The notes: a model not told the origin generated them from the sequence alone. 64,000 nucleotides of DNA from JAGTVG01 sp942491935 (GCA_942491935.1 CALOCZ010000041.1:1-64000), one strand, 5' to 3'. Counted from the first letter of the stretch, positions 9,137 to 17,661 are shown. Made by a program: numbers and translations.

Positions 9137-9204
9137 AAGGTAATAACAGGCCCCTGACCATAGGTCATTGGCTGCAATAAAAGCTCAATTAATCTCGAAA
9201 ATAA

Positions 9205-10596
9205 ATGAAAAGTCATATGAAACGGTTAGCAATAATATTAATAATACTCATCAGCGGAAGTGCAATTGCGCAGAACATTGATGAGGATAAAATGAACAGA
9301 GACCTTGAAATAGCTAAAAATGTATTGGCAACTATGTTAAAAGGTGACTCGGAAAGGTATTGGGGTTCTGGTTCAATAAGTGGGTCTTATGTTCAAGGTT
9401 ATGGTGTGATATTCACAATACCAAAACATTATTCGATGATCCATGCTAGGCCACCAAAAGCTGTTGTAGCTCCCCGGGTCCGGATTAGAACAAGTGGATC
9501 TAATGATGGATCTATTATAATAGAGGAGGATATAAAAGCCTATGTGGAAGAAGCTGAGAAGTTGGCTAAAAAGCAGGAAGAATTGACAAGAAAACAGGAA
9601 GAACTTGCCAAACAGCAAAAAGGGCTTTCTGAATCGGAAAAGGAAGAACTTGCTGAGGCGATGGTAGAAATAGAAGTCAACGCCCAGGCCATTGCAGAAA
9701 TAGCCAAGGAAGCAGAGGCCCAGGCACTCGTATGGCAAGCTGAATATTCAGAAAATATGGAAGCTTCAATGGAGAAAGCGGAACAGGCCATCATTACATT
9801 CCTGGCTGATTATGCCGACCTTATTGGTCAGCTTAAACCAACTGATAATATTCTTGTTAAACAGGATTCACCCTTTGATCAGGATATTTTAATATATGGC
9901 TTTGACGAATCTGATGATGTCTGGGTTGATGCCGATGTAGATGTTGATGCAGATGACAGTGGTTCAACCGGCATTTATTCAGGTAAGAATAAAGGATCAG
10001 GTTTTTCTGCTGAAGTATCTAAAAAAGTAGTTACAGATTATAAAACAGGAAAAATTGATTTTGATACTTTCAAGGAAAAGGTAATAATCAAAAGAGCTGC
10101 ACCTGAAAGAAAAAGTGCAGATCTGGATATGTTCGCAAATATTTTTAAGCAGTACTACAGCCCCAAAATGTCAACTACCTTCTTTACCGAGCGAACCCCT
10201 AACTATGAGATCCTGGATAACTTTGGAGTGATATATACCATTAGCACCTACTCATCCTATGTAGACGGCAGATATTATAGCATGCCCGTAATTGACAAGG
10301 AAAAAGTCAGTTCCGAAGAAAGGAAAGCCGCCATTGAGGAGCTGTATCCGAAGTTTGAATCGGATATCAAGTCCTTCATTATAGATTATGGCCGAACGAT
10401 ACGCTCCTTACAGGATGATGAAATGTTGTTAATGAAGATCAAAATGACCAGGTGCGAGGATTGTACCATTCCTAAAACAATAGACGTTTCTGTAAAAATG
10501 TCAGTACTTAAACAATTCGATCAACAGAAAATCTCTAAGGAAAAAGCACTGGCATCCATAGAGATCAAGAAGAATTTTAAAAGTTCAAATTTCTAA
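9205..10596 (+). CDS. Secreted protein with internal duplication and a coiled coil
   Basis: Protein of 463 residues, no family recognised. It has a signal peptide at 1-23 ending G-S-A-I-A-Q. Two halves look related: Y-G-V-I-F-T-I-P-K-H-Y-S in the first matches F-G-V-I-Y-T-I-S-T-Y-S-S in the second; each is then followed by a helix leading to F-L-A-D-Y-A-D-L-I-G-Q-L or F-I-I-D-Y-G-R-T-I-R-S-L, and by a D-x-x-x-x-x-K-I-x-x-x-x-x-x-x-K element. The first copy alone contains a Lys/Glu/Gln-rich coiled coil at about 112-195, made of repeated K-Q-E-E-L units, and an acidic D-V-D-A-D-D stretch near 240-255. It sits 68 bases after the anti-sigma gene, so it probably belongs to the same operon or regulon and acts in the periplasm. 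The terminator at 10625 ends the unit. Confidence 0.75.
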   Translation: MKSHMKRLAIILIILISGSAIAQNIDEDKMNRDLEIAKNVLATMLKGDSERYWGSGSISGSYVQGYGVIFTIPKHYSMIHARPPKAVVAPRVRIRTSGSNDGSIIIEEDIKAYVEEAEKLAKKQEELTRKQEELAKQQKGLSESEKEELAEAMVEIEVNAQAIAEIAKEAEAQALVWQAEYSENMEASMEKAEQAIITFLADYADLIGQLKPTDNILVKQDSPFDQDILIYGFDESDDVWVDADVDVDADDSGSTGIYSGKNKGSGFSAEVSKKVVTDYKTGKIDFDTFKEKVIIKRAAPERKSADLDMFANIFKQYYSPKMSTTFFTERTPNYEILDNFGVIYTISTYSSYVDGRYYSMPVIDKEKVSSEERKAAIEELYPKFESDIKSFIIDYGRTIRSLQDDEMLLMKIKMTRCEDCTIPKTIDVSVKMSVLKQFDQQKISKEKALASIEIKKNFKSSNF

Positions 10597-10624
10597 TCAA
10601 TACTCAAATCTCTTATATATCAGA

Positions 10625-10656
10625 ACTGGTCAGGATTTATCCTGATCAGTTTTTTT
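10625..10656 (+). terminator. Rho-independent terminator of the sigma/anti-sigma operon
   Basis: An inverted repeat with inner arms TCAGGAT (10630-10636) and ATCCTGA (10639-10645), extended by ACTG and CAGT, is followed by a run of seven T. It starts 29 bases after the stop of the secreted-protein gene. Confidence 0.85.
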
Positions 10657-10657
10657 A

Positions 10658-10868
10658 CTTGGGATCATTGTACCAGTAATTATAGCTCGTGACCAACCGC
10701 AACATATTTTTTTCATTCCATCCGCTGCGTTTGATTTCACAATTCCCGGGACTCGTTTTAGAATATCCTGATCAGGAATGTTGTATTCAAGCTTTTCTTT
10801 GGATTTGATTTTAGAAAAACCTTTCCATTGAAGTTTTATAACTACCCGTTCCTGTCTTAAAAGCCTGG
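10658..10868 (-). pseudogene. Possible decayed gene remnant
   Basis: The minus strand between the terminator and the next gene holds three short protein-like pieces in different frames: AFKTGTGSYKTSMERFF then stop, then KIKSKEKLEYNIPDQ, then TSPGNCEIKRSGWNEKN running to VTSYNYWYNDPK and a stop at about 10658. The composition and the ending with a proper stop look like coding sequence broken by two indels. No family is recognised and no start is visible. It could also be chance in low-complexity intergenic DNA. Confidence 0.3.
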
Positions 10869-10869
10869 A

Positions 10870-11499
10870 TCAGGGATTTAGAATTTTGGCATTTCGCGGA
10901 TTTATTTTTAATACCAGATCAGGACGTTGACAATTATCATACGTTGCGAATAGGTCAATCAGTTTATTATCTTTATAATAATAATAATCAAATTTTTTGG
11001 TGTCAATCCGGGCGAGTGTACAATCCGAATCATTGAATATCGCAGTTAAGGTACGGATGAGAAACTGTTTCCTAAGCTGTATTATTAATCCTTCTTCAAT
11101 CTCAACAAAAAAAAGATCATAGTAATCGTTGATAAGGTCGGAAGTGATCTCCAACCTTGAAAAATACAAGTCCATTTTCCCATCATATATCTTTTCAATA
11201 AAAATATACTGATCTATGTTGTTTATTCTGATTTTATGGGAGATCAGGCTGAATTCATCCGATATAAAAGCCTCCACAAACAATGGATCATATTCCTGAA
11301 ATTCAAGCTCAGACACCTTTCTGAATAAAATAGTTTCAAATTGCTTTTTATCTGATATCTTCTTTAAATATCCATAGAGGGTGTCACAAGATGCAGTAAT
11401 CAATGCACCTTTAATTTCTTTTCGCTCTCTGGCTTTAATTGATACAATGCAGCCAAAAATGATGAATAATATTAGCAATATCCGTTTCACAGTAATCAT
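10870..11499 (-). CDS. Hypothetical secreted protein
   Basis: Protein of 209 residues with an N-terminal signal peptide (hydrophobic 6-20, cut near S-I-K-A-R). The mature part opens with G-A-L-I-T-x-S-C-D-T-L-Y-G-Y-L-K, a pattern common in Bacteroidota hypothetical proteins that begin with a strand of the type G-x-I-x-x-x-x-G-D-T-x-x-G-x-I and continue as an all-beta or mixed fold with a Y-x-x-F/V-E-K-I-Y-D-G strand. Later parts have Y-Y-Y-Y-K-D-N-K and a conserved-looking F-A-T-Y-D-N-C. No catalytic signature. The start at the ATG just before the signal peptide is clear. Possibly monocistronic, running opposite to the preceding operon. Confidence 0.65.
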   Translation of the reverse strand: MITVKRILLILFIIFGCIVSIKARERKEIKGALITASCDTLYGYLKKISDKKQFETILFRKVSELEFQEYDPLFVEAFISDEFSLISHKIRINNIDQYIFIEKIYDGKMDLYFSRLEITSDLINDYYDLFFVEIEEGLIIQLRKQFLIRTLTAIFNDSDCTLARIDTKKFDYYYYKDNKLIDLFATYDNCQRPDLVLKINPRNAKILNP

Positions 11500-11798
11500 A
11501 GCTACTAAAAAATGTGAATAAATACGGATGGTTAGGTCACTATACTATTGGTTGGTTATATAGCTGGTTTTATTCTTTCACATATTGTGTTTAAATCTGG
11601 TTGTTTATAATGTTTATCCGAACATATATCCGTTTCCCCCAAAAAAGGTAAACACTCAAAGAGATTTTTCTGAATCGCTCATACCCGAAAAATTCCAGTT
11701 CATTTCCATTTCTCGTCATTTCAAAATCATTGATGGAGTCAAGTATGTATAATAAAATGACTTGTAATGCTATTAAAAGCACTTAAAATTGAAGAACA
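11500..11798. other. Intergenic region without recognisable genes
   Basis: About 300 bases of AT-rich DNA between divergent genes. It should hold the promoters of the minus-strand secreted protein and of the plus-strand small gene, but no full TTG/TAnnTTTG pair or inverted repeat stands out. Short frames on both strands have no start context or protein-like composition. Confidence 0.5.
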
Positions 11799-11996
11799 AT
11801 GCAATTTGAATTGAAAAGTAAAAATTTGAGTGAATTTAAAAACCTTTGCAATAAGATCTTATTCAATCCTGCGATCAGGTCAGCGGGCTTTGATGATGAT
11901 TTTACGGTAATTGTTAATCTGGAAAGAAACAAACTCGCCGATTTTTCAATGCTGATCAGAAATCTGAAAGTAGACGTCGCAGAATTAATAATATAA
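11799..11996 (+). CDS. Small hypothetical protein, uncertain
   Basis: Frame of 65 codons starting at ATG with an amphipathic helix (FELKSKNLSEFKNLCNKI) then beta-like D-D-D-F-T-V-I-V-N-L-E-R and a second helix. Charge balance and hydrophobic spacing look like a small folded protein. A 72-codon frame on the opposite strand (11783-12001) covers the same bases but is Ser/Leu-rich and less protein-like, so the plus strand is preferred. No family is known to me. Confidence 0.4.
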   Translation: MQFELKSKNLSEFKNLCNKILFNPAIRSAGFDDDFTVIVNLERNKLADFSMLIRNLKVDVAELII

Positions 11997-12187
11997 GCCA
12001 CAACTGCATTTTACTGTTCATTTTCGTACACTTTTTGAAATTATTTTAAGCCCCTCCTGCTGGACCGCTCATTTCTTATGATTTATATATGTTTTTAAGA
12101 CACAATTAAGCCCGGTGTCCGGTTTTGATACAATATTTAAAATTTATCGAATCCATAACAGCCTGATTTAGAGATATTTATAAAGTT

Positions 12188-12203
12188 TGGCACGCGCTTG
12201 GCA
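12188..12203 (+). promoter_or_regulatory. Sigma-54 (RpoN) -24/-12 promoter
   Basis: TGGCACG at 12188-12194, four bases, then TGGCA at 12199-12203 differs from the consensus TGGCACG-N4-TTGCA/T at one position. The invariant GG (12189-12190) and GC (12201-12202) have the exact 12-base phasing required by sigma-54. Transcription would begin near 12214, about 20 bases before the ATG at 12235. An AAA+ activator would be needed; none is encoded in the window. Confidence 0.8.
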
Positions 12204-12234
12204 TATTTTAGGGTGAGATTAAATTACTATTACC

Positions 12235-12570
12235 ATGAAAAACATAAAAATAGCTCAATTACTTGGATGCCTCTTTCTCCTCATACTTGTTAATATTCAA
12301 AAGTCCAGTGCACTTACCCTAATGGATATAGAATCAGTTATAAATTCTAGCGATTCTGAATTACAATACGACATTCTGGAAGTAATGGATGAATTCCAAG
12401 CAAAAAATGAGATTGAAGAAGTTTCAGTTGAGATCGTAGATCAGGATTTCAAAGTAATTGCATTTGGGACTGGAAATGAATACAAAATAGAAAGATTAAT
12501 AAGCAAATCAGATCTATTAACTGAAATAACGGGAAAGAAATATTTCCGTCTATGCTATGAAAACGAGTAG
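12235..12570 (+). CDS. Small secreted protein under sigma-54 control
   Basis: Protein of 111 residues with a signal peptide at about 1-26 (hydrophobic core LLGCLFLLILVNI, cut near S-S-A-L). The mature part is acidic, with a helix S-E-L-Q-Y-D-I-L-E-V-M-D-E-F, a strand V-S-V-E-I-V-D-Q-D-F-K-V-I-A-F-G, and one Cys near the C-terminus. No family is recognised. The start follows directly after a near-perfect sigma-54 promoter, and a strong terminator lies 86 bases after the stop, so this is a single-gene unit made under special conditions. Location should be periplasmic or outside the cell. Confidence 0.7.
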   Translation: MKNIKIAQLLGCLFLLILVNIQKSSALTLMDIESVINSSDSELQYDILEVMDEFQAKNEIEEVSVEIVDQDFKVIAFGTGNEYKIERLISKSDLLTEITGKKYFRLCYENE

Positions 12571-12655
12571 ATCACGCATGGCTTAAAATTTAATAAAAAT
12601 AATTGACCACAATTATTAGTTAAATTCCGATCACCTCTGCTTTCTTAGTTCCTTC

Positions 12656-12686
12656 ATAATCCCGCCACTAGGCGGGATTATATTTT
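12656..12686 (+). terminator. Strong intrinsic terminator
   Basis: A perfect 11-base stem ATAATCCCGCC/GGCGGGATTAT (12656-12666 and 12671-12681) with the loop ACTA, followed by ATTTTTG on the plus strand. It separates the convergent small secreted gene and the cellobiose phosphorylase gene. The T run lies only on the plus-strand side. Confidence 0.88.
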
Positions 12687-12689
12687 TGT

Positions 12690-15125
12690 TTAACCCATAA
12701 GAATTTCAACCTGGTTCTTGCTCCCCTCCGAGAATATCGGGATTACAGGCCCATCAATCGTTTGGCCATTTACTGTGATGGATTTTACACCCTTACTCAC
12801 ATGGTCCGGATTTTTAACCTCGATCTGATAAACAGCACCCCTGAAATTTCTTATTATACTGAAGCCATTCCAACTTTCCGGTACACAAGGATCGATGATC
12901 ATTCCGTCGTAATCCGGTTGAATCCCCAGGATGTATTGGGTAATGGCATAGTAATTCCACGCCGCAGTTCCCGTTAACCAGGAATTTTTAGCTTCCCCGG
13001 GTTTAAATGCATCTTTCCCTGCAACCATCTGGGCATATACATATGGTTCCGTTTTATGGAGGTCACTTATATCTTCAAGAAAAGATGGGGCTATTTTTTT
13101 ATAGTATTCATAAGCCCGGTCTCCCCTTCCAAGCAGGGTTTCACCAATCATGATCCATGGATTATTATGGCAAAAAATGCCTGCATTTTCCTTATATCCC
13201 GCCGGATAGGTAGAGATCTCACCATATTCGATTATATACCGGGTAAAGGCCGGATTATTAAGTACAATCCCGTATTCACAATCCAGTCTTTCTTTAACTG
13301 AATCGAGGGCTGTCTTTGCACGGCCATCTTCCAATCCAATCCCAGCCATGGTACAAAATCCCTGTGATTCTATAAATATCTTCCCTTCATCGTTTTCATC
13401 ACTTCCTACTTTTTTACCGTAAAAATCGTAGGCCCGGATAAACCACTTCCCATCCCAACCATACTGATCGATTGCCGCCTTCATATTCTTTATATGTCTT
13501 TCTGCTTCTTTAACAAGCTCATTTTTGCCTATTTTTTTGCACAAATTGACAAACTCGGTACCATATAATACAAACATGCCGGCAATCATAACAGATTCCG
13601 CCTCACCACCTTCTTTATTCTCGGTAGTCTGAAAAGATTCATTAGGATCATTCGAAAAGCAATTCAGGTTCAGGCAATCATTCCAGTCTGCCCTGCCGAT
13701 TAATGGCAAACCATGGGGTCCGAGGTTATTAACCACATGATAAAAAGATCTTCTCAAATGTTCGAAATGACTCTGGGCTACACTTTCATCATTATCAAAA
13801 GGGACTTGTTCTTCTAATATTGAATAGTCCCCGGTTTCTTTAATATAAGCTGTAGTGGATAGTATGAGCCATAATGGATCATCATTGAAATTTCCCCCTA
13901 CAGCATCATTTCCCCTTTTTGTTAATGGTTGGTATTGATGGTATGCTCCGCCGTCCTCAAATTGAGTAGCAGCGATATCAAGGATTCTTTCACGGGCCCT
14001 TTCAGGGACCTGGTGTACAAATCCAATCAAGTCCTGGTTGGAATCCCGAAATCCCATACCCCTGCCAATCCCGGATTCGAAATAGGAAGCACTTCTGGAA
14101 AAATTGAAGGTTATCATACACTGATACTGATTCCAGATGTTCACCATTCTATCCAGCTTCTCGTCACCACTTTCCACCTGGTATTTTGAAAGCAGATCAT
14201 CCCAGAAATAGCCCAATTCTGTAAGTGCTTTATCCACTTTCTCAACAGAATCAAAAGAGGAGATCATATCCTTTGCCTTCTGCTTATTGATAATTCCCTT
14301 GGATTCCCATTTCTTCGAAGCTTCGTTCTCCACATACCCAAGCATGAATATCAGGTTTTTGGATTCTCCAGGTTCCAGTTCAATTTCAATGCAATGTGAT
14401 CCTATAGGAGACCACCCGTGTGCGATATTGTTATTTAAACTGCCGTTTTCAACAGCAGCAGGCTTTTCAAATCCGTTATACAATCCGAGAAAAGTATCCC
14501 TGTCCGTTTCGAATCCATCAATCTTTGAGTTTACTGAGTAGAAAGCATAATGATCTCTCCGCTCTTTGTATTCCGTCTTGTGATATATTACTGATCCTTC
14601 AACCTCTACTTCCCCGGTCGAGAAGTTCCTCTGAAAATTGGTCATGTCGTCTTCTGCATTCCAGAGGCACCACTCAACAAACGAAAATAATTTAAACTTT
14701 TTCCTCTCCTCTCCTACATTCCTCAGGCTTACCTTCTGGATCTCTCCCCAGAACCCAAGGGGAACAAAATACAAGATTTCAGCAGACAATTCATTTTTCT
14801 GCCCTGAAATACGGGTATAACTAAGTCCATGACGGCATTCATATTTATCCAGTTCTGTTTTTACAGGTTTCCAGCCGGGTGACCATATCGTCTCACCATC
14901 TTTTATATAAAAATATTTTCCCCCATCATCTATAGGCACATTATTATACCTGAACCTTGTTAACCTTCTAAATTTCGCATCCTTATAAAAAGAATATCCA
15001 CCAGCCGTATTTGAGATCAGGCTGAAAAAATCTTCATTCCCCAGGTAATTGATCCAGGGATAAGGTGTTTTGGGATCCGTTATAACATATTCCTTATTGC
15101 TGTCGTCGAAATGTCCGTACTTCAT
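12690..15125 (-). CDS. Cellobiose phosphorylase, GH94
   Basis: Glycoside phosphorylase of 811 residues, the usual length of bacterial cellobiose phosphorylases (about 810-820). It has the N-terminal beta-sandwich (start MKYGHFDDSNKEYVITDPKT, then PYPWINYLGN), the helical linker with W-N-Q-Y-Q, and the (alpha/alpha)6 barrel with GIGRGMGFRDSNQDL and G-R-A-D-W-N-D-C-L-N, where Asp483 is the expected general acid. QWNA-type C-terminal elements GTAAWNYYAITQYILGIQPD are also present. It would split cellobiose with phosphate into glucose-1-phosphate and glucose in the cytoplasm, saving ATP. No signal peptide. It starts 25 bases after a sodium/solute symporter gene, which probably supplies the disaccharide. 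Other GH94 specificities are possible, but the match to cellobiose enzymes is close. Confidence 0.9.
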   Translation of the reverse strand: MKYGHFDDSNKEYVITDPKTPYPWINYLGNEDFFSLISNTAGGYSFYKDAKFRRLTRFRYNNVPIDDGGKYFYIKDGETIWSPGWKPVKTELDKYECRHGLSYTRISGQKNELSAEILYFVPLGFWGEIQKVSLRNVGEERKKFKLFSFVEWCLWNAEDDMTNFQRNFSTGEVEVEGSVIYHKTEYKERRDHYAFYSVNSKIDGFETDRDTFLGLYNGFEKPAAVENGSLNNNIAHGWSPIGSHCIEIELEPGESKNLIFMLGYVENEASKKWESKGIINKQKAKDMISSFDSVEKVDKALTELGYFWDDLLSKYQVESGDEKLDRMVNIWNQYQCMITFNFSRSASYFESGIGRGMGFRDSNQDLIGFVHQVPERARERILDIAATQFEDGGAYHQYQPLTKRGNDAVGGNFNDDPLWLILSTTAYIKETGDYSILEEQVPFDNDESVAQSHFEHLRRSFYHVVNNLGPHGLPLIGRADWNDCLNLNCFSNDPNESFQTTENKEGGEAESVMIAGMFVLYGTEFVNLCKKIGKNELVKEAERHIKNMKAAIDQYGWDGKWFIRAYDFYGKKVGSDENDEGKIFIESQGFCTMAGIGLEDGRAKTALDSVKERLDCEYGIVLNNPAFTRYIIEYGEISTYPAGYKENAGIFCHNNPWIMIGETLLGRGDRAYEYYKKIAPSFLEDISDLHKTEPYVYAQMVAGKDAFKPGEAKNSWLTGTAAWNYYAITQYILGIQPDYDGMIIDPCVPESWNGFSIIRNFRGAVYQIEVKNPDHVSKGVKSITVNGQTIDGPVIPIFSEGSKNQVEILMG

Positions 15126-15150
15126 TCTTTTAATTTTGATTGATACAACA

Positions 15151-16980
15151 TTATTTGTCTTTTGGAAGTTTATCCCACCACGTTTTCTTAAGGATCAAGG
15201 TGCATACAATGGCCACTGCAATACTTATCATGGTAGGAACACCTTCTAGCAATATGATATAGATCGGGAAGATCACAAGCGCGGTTTGCCAGATTGTTCC
15301 AATTACTACATTAAACATGTCCCGTTTGAAATTAGTATTTCTTTTAAAATCAGGGTCTTCGGCTACTACCTTATCATGGATAGGCTTCCAAAAGCCCCAT
15401 GGGCGTACATTCTTATAAAATTTCTTCAAGACATCCTCATCGACCGGAGGGGCAAGATAGGTGCCAAGGATACATCCTGTCACCGCTATCAGGAGCATTA
15501 AAGGAAAATAATACAAATCCAAAATACCGGGGAAAATATATCTGAAGGATAAAGCCGGAATTAATCCGCCAACCATTCCCCAGAAGAATCCATGACCATT
15601 AAACCGCCACCAGTACCATTTCAGTACATTGGCAGCCACATAACTTCCATATAAGCCGGAAACGATCCATTGTAAGACATCATTCACATCTTTTGCATAG
15701 AATCCAAAAATGATACTTATCGTTACCATTGAAAGTCCTGCAATATAATTGATGGATTTTATTTTAATATTGGATGCTTTGGGATTGATGTATTTCAAAT
15801 AGATATCATTTACGATATATGCTTGTGTGGCGTTCAGGGTACCTGCAAAGGTCGACATAAATGCTGCCAGCAAACCAGCCAGCAACAATCCCATAAACCC
15901 AACCGGGACGAACTCATTGATGGCTGAAGGAAGGATCTGTTCAAAATCAATATTTCCTGCAACGATCAGGTCCAGTTTATCATAATATATTAATCCTAAG
16001 ATTGCAAAACCGGCGATCATGAAGTACCTGATGGGCATCAGGATTAGGGATACAGAGCCACTCATTAAGGCAGCTTCTCTTGGTGATTTAGATGACAGGA
16101 TCTTCTGCATGTCATACGTTGGTGCAGGGCCTGCCATACTTACCAGGATCCCCTTAAAGACCATCATCATAAACAGCACCGAAAACAATGAAAATCCGTC
16201 TTCAGAAATTTTTCTGTTCACTTCAGTAACTATTCCCGACCAGTCAAGATCAAGGTTCCATCCAAAAAATGGACTTGTCCAACCTTCCGGTACCAGAAAA
16301 TCATTTGCTGCCATGGCATTCATGGCTATGATCCCAATGACAATGCTCGAAAGCGCCATTATTATATATTGAATGAGATCCGCCCAGACAATACTCATCA
16401 TCCCACCGAGTAGAGCATATAATACAGCAAATAAAGTAAATACTATACCATACACATGGGCCACATATTCAGGAGCCACTTCAAATGGGATATACGGGGA
16501 TACAATTTCCCAGGGAAGGAAGATCTCGACGAATTTACCCAATCCGATAAACCCGTAAGCCAGGTAACCAAGGCCCATGATCAAGGCAAAAATGACCACA
16601 ATTTTATGGCTTAACCTGGCCCCTCCTCCAAAACCGAAACGTGTACCAATCCATTCTGCTCCAGTAGTTACATTAGATCTCCTTAACCACATGGAAAGAA
16701 AAACCATCAAAAAGATCTGGTTAAATACAGGCCATAACCATGGAAGCCAGACGCTTTTCAATCCATACACAAACAATATGGTAACAAGCCACATGGTGCC
16801 AGATATATCGAACATTCCGGACGCGTTTGATAGCCCAAGCAGATACCAGGGCAGCTTGTTCCCACCAAGCAGATAATTCTGTTTATTTTTTTGGGCCCGT
16901 CTTCTTAATACAAGGCCGATTATCACGGTAGACGCCAGGTAAAGGCAGATAATGAGAATGTCGTATATGGTCAATTGCAT
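15151..16980 (-). CDS. Sodium:solute symporter (SSS family), probable disaccharide uptake
   Basis: Polytopic protein of 609 residues with about 13-14 transmembrane segments. Family features include an N-terminal helix L-T-I-Y-D-I-L-I-I-C-L-Y-L, the L-L-G-G-N-K-L-P-W loop, GLSNASGMFDISGTMW in helix one/two, and the LLAGLLAAFMSTFAGTLNATQA segment, which matches the SSS signature carrying the sodium site. It is the first gene of a two-gene unit with cellobiose phosphorylase, so a role in cellobiose or related sugar uptake is inferred from context only. Length and the extended C-terminus, with a cytoplasmic stretch D-E-D-V-L-K-K-F-Y-K-N-V-R-P-W-G-F-W, resemble SSS members linked to carbohydrate genes in Bacteroidota. 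Confidence 0.88.
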   Translation of the reverse strand: MQLTIYDILIICLYLASTVIIGLVLRRRAQKNKQNYLLGGNKLPWYLLGLSNASGMFDISGTMWLVTILFVYGLKSVWLPWLWPVFNQIFLMVFLSMWLRRSNVTTGAEWIGTRFGFGGGARLSHKIVVIFALIMGLGYLAYGFIGLGKFVEIFLPWEIVSPYIPFEVAPEYVAHVYGIVFTLFAVLYALLGGMMSIVWADLIQYIIMALSSIVIGIIAMNAMAANDFLVPEGWTSPFFGWNLDLDWSGIVTEVNRKISEDGFSLFSVLFMMMVFKGILVSMAGPAPTYDMQKILSSKSPREAALMSGSVSLILMPIRYFMIAGFAILGLIYYDKLDLIVAGNIDFEQILPSAINEFVPVGFMGLLLAGLLAAFMSTFAGTLNATQAYIVNDIYLKYINPKASNIKIKSINYIAGLSMVTISIIFGFYAKDVNDVLQWIVSGLYGSYVAANVLKWYWWRFNGHGFFWGMVGGLIPALSFRYIFPGILDLYYFPLMLLIAVTGCILGTYLAPPVDEDVLKKFYKNVRPWGFWKPIHDKVVAEDPDFKRNTNFKRDMFNVVIGTIWQTALVIFPIYIILLEGVPTMISIAVAIVCTLILKKTWWDKLPKDK

Positions 16981-17265
16981 AATTATTGGAATTTTATTTT
17001 ATCATATCTATCGTTGAAAAATCTTAAGATAGGATAGAAAAAGTACATTTTATAGAGTTCCTGTTAAAAAATTAATTGGAGCATTTATTAAAGGGCAAAT
17101 ATGGCATGTTCAGTGCCGAAATAGAAATTTTATTCGGGTTTTATAATTTAAGTAATAGGAGGATTTAACGGTCAAAAATGAATTGAGGCAGGAATTTAAT
17201 CCCTGAGAATTGTAAAAATGTGAAGTAAGGTTATTTTGACATAAAAAAAACCAAAGACTTAATTT
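16981..17265. other. Upstream region of the symporter operon
   Basis: About 285 bases of AT-rich DNA between the symporter start and the glnK terminator. It must hold the minus-strand promoter of the symporter/phosphorylase operon. An AGGAGG-like sequence near 17157 is not placed before any frame. No gene, repeat or convincing promoter pair is seen. Confidence 0.5.
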
Positions 17266-17303
17266 AAAAAAAAGGGAGGCCATTCATATTTGCAGGCCTC
17301 CCC
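17266..17303 (-). terminator. Intrinsic terminator of the amt-glnK operon
   Basis: GGGAGGCC (17274-17281) pairs with GGCCTCCC (17295-17302) across a 13-base loop; on the minus strand the stem is followed by eight or more T (A run at 17266-17273). It starts just 11 bases after the glnK stop. Confidence 0.88.
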
Positions 17304-17313
17304 AAATTATCCA

Positions 17314-17661
17314 TTAAATTGCTTTGCTTCCTCTTTCGTTTGTCCGAATTCGGATACATTCCTCAAGGGCGGTAATAAAGATTTTTCCATCTCCCACAAC
17401 GCCATGGGAATTAGTTCTGGCAGCTTTTATGATGGTGTCAACGGTAGTATCAACATATTCGTTATTTACGGCGATCTCAAGCCGAACCTTTGGCACCAGA
17501 TTTGGGACCAACTTCTGGCCCCTGATTATATCTTCTTCAGCCATTTGCTGACCATGGCCAGATACCCGGGATACTGTGATCCGGGTAATTTTAGCTTCTA
17601 TCAGTGCTTCTCGAACCTGGTCGAGTTTAGTTTCATTTATAATTGCAGTAATCAGTTTCAT
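17314..17661 (-). CDS. glnK: PII-family nitrogen regulator (GlnK-like) lacking the uridylylation tyrosine
   Basis: PII signal protein of 115 residues, close to the usual 112. Conserved parts are the start M-K-L-I-T-A-I-I, L-D-x-V-R-E-A-L, T-V-S-R-V-S-G-H-G, P-K-V-R-L-E-I-A-V and the ATP-binding loop G-V-V-G-D-G-K-I-F-I. The T-loop has the normal length but position 51, the tyrosine modified by GlnD in enterobacteria, is Leu, and Tyr46 is Ile (E-E-D-I-I-R-G-Q-K-L). The nucleotide-loop region is extended (T-N-S-H-G-V-V-G-D-G-K), as in some non-proteobacterial PII proteins. It likely blocks or releases the adjacent ammonium channel in response to ATP/ADP and 2-oxoglutarate, without uridylylation. 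It lies eight bases after amt. Confidence 0.92.
   Translation of the reverse strand: MKLITAIINETKLDQVREALIEAKITRITVSRVSGHGQQMAEEDIIRGQKLVPNLVPKVRLEIAVNNEYVDTTVDTIIKAARTNSHGVVGDGKIFITALEECIRIRTNERGSKAI

Noticed and set aside
9373..9794. Two long minus-strand frames opposite the secreted coiled-coil protein gene
   Set aside because: They mirror the Lys/Glu/Ala-rich coiled-coil codons and give Phe/Leu- or Ser/Ala-rich translations; the plus-strand gene has a signal peptide, operon context and terminator.
11783..12001. 72-codon minus-strand frame
   Set aside because: Overlaps the more protein-like plus-strand small gene; Ser/Leu-rich without recognisable structure.
12656..12681. GC-rich perfect hairpin considered as a repeat or REP-like element
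   Set aside because: Its position right after a gene and the T run fit an intrinsic terminator. A similar stem core (ATCCCGC) at 49451-49477 is also at a gene end.
17155..17165. AGGAGG-like Shine-Dalgarno sequence
   Set aside because: No start codon with a lasting frame follows; genes in this organism do not appear to use such sites.
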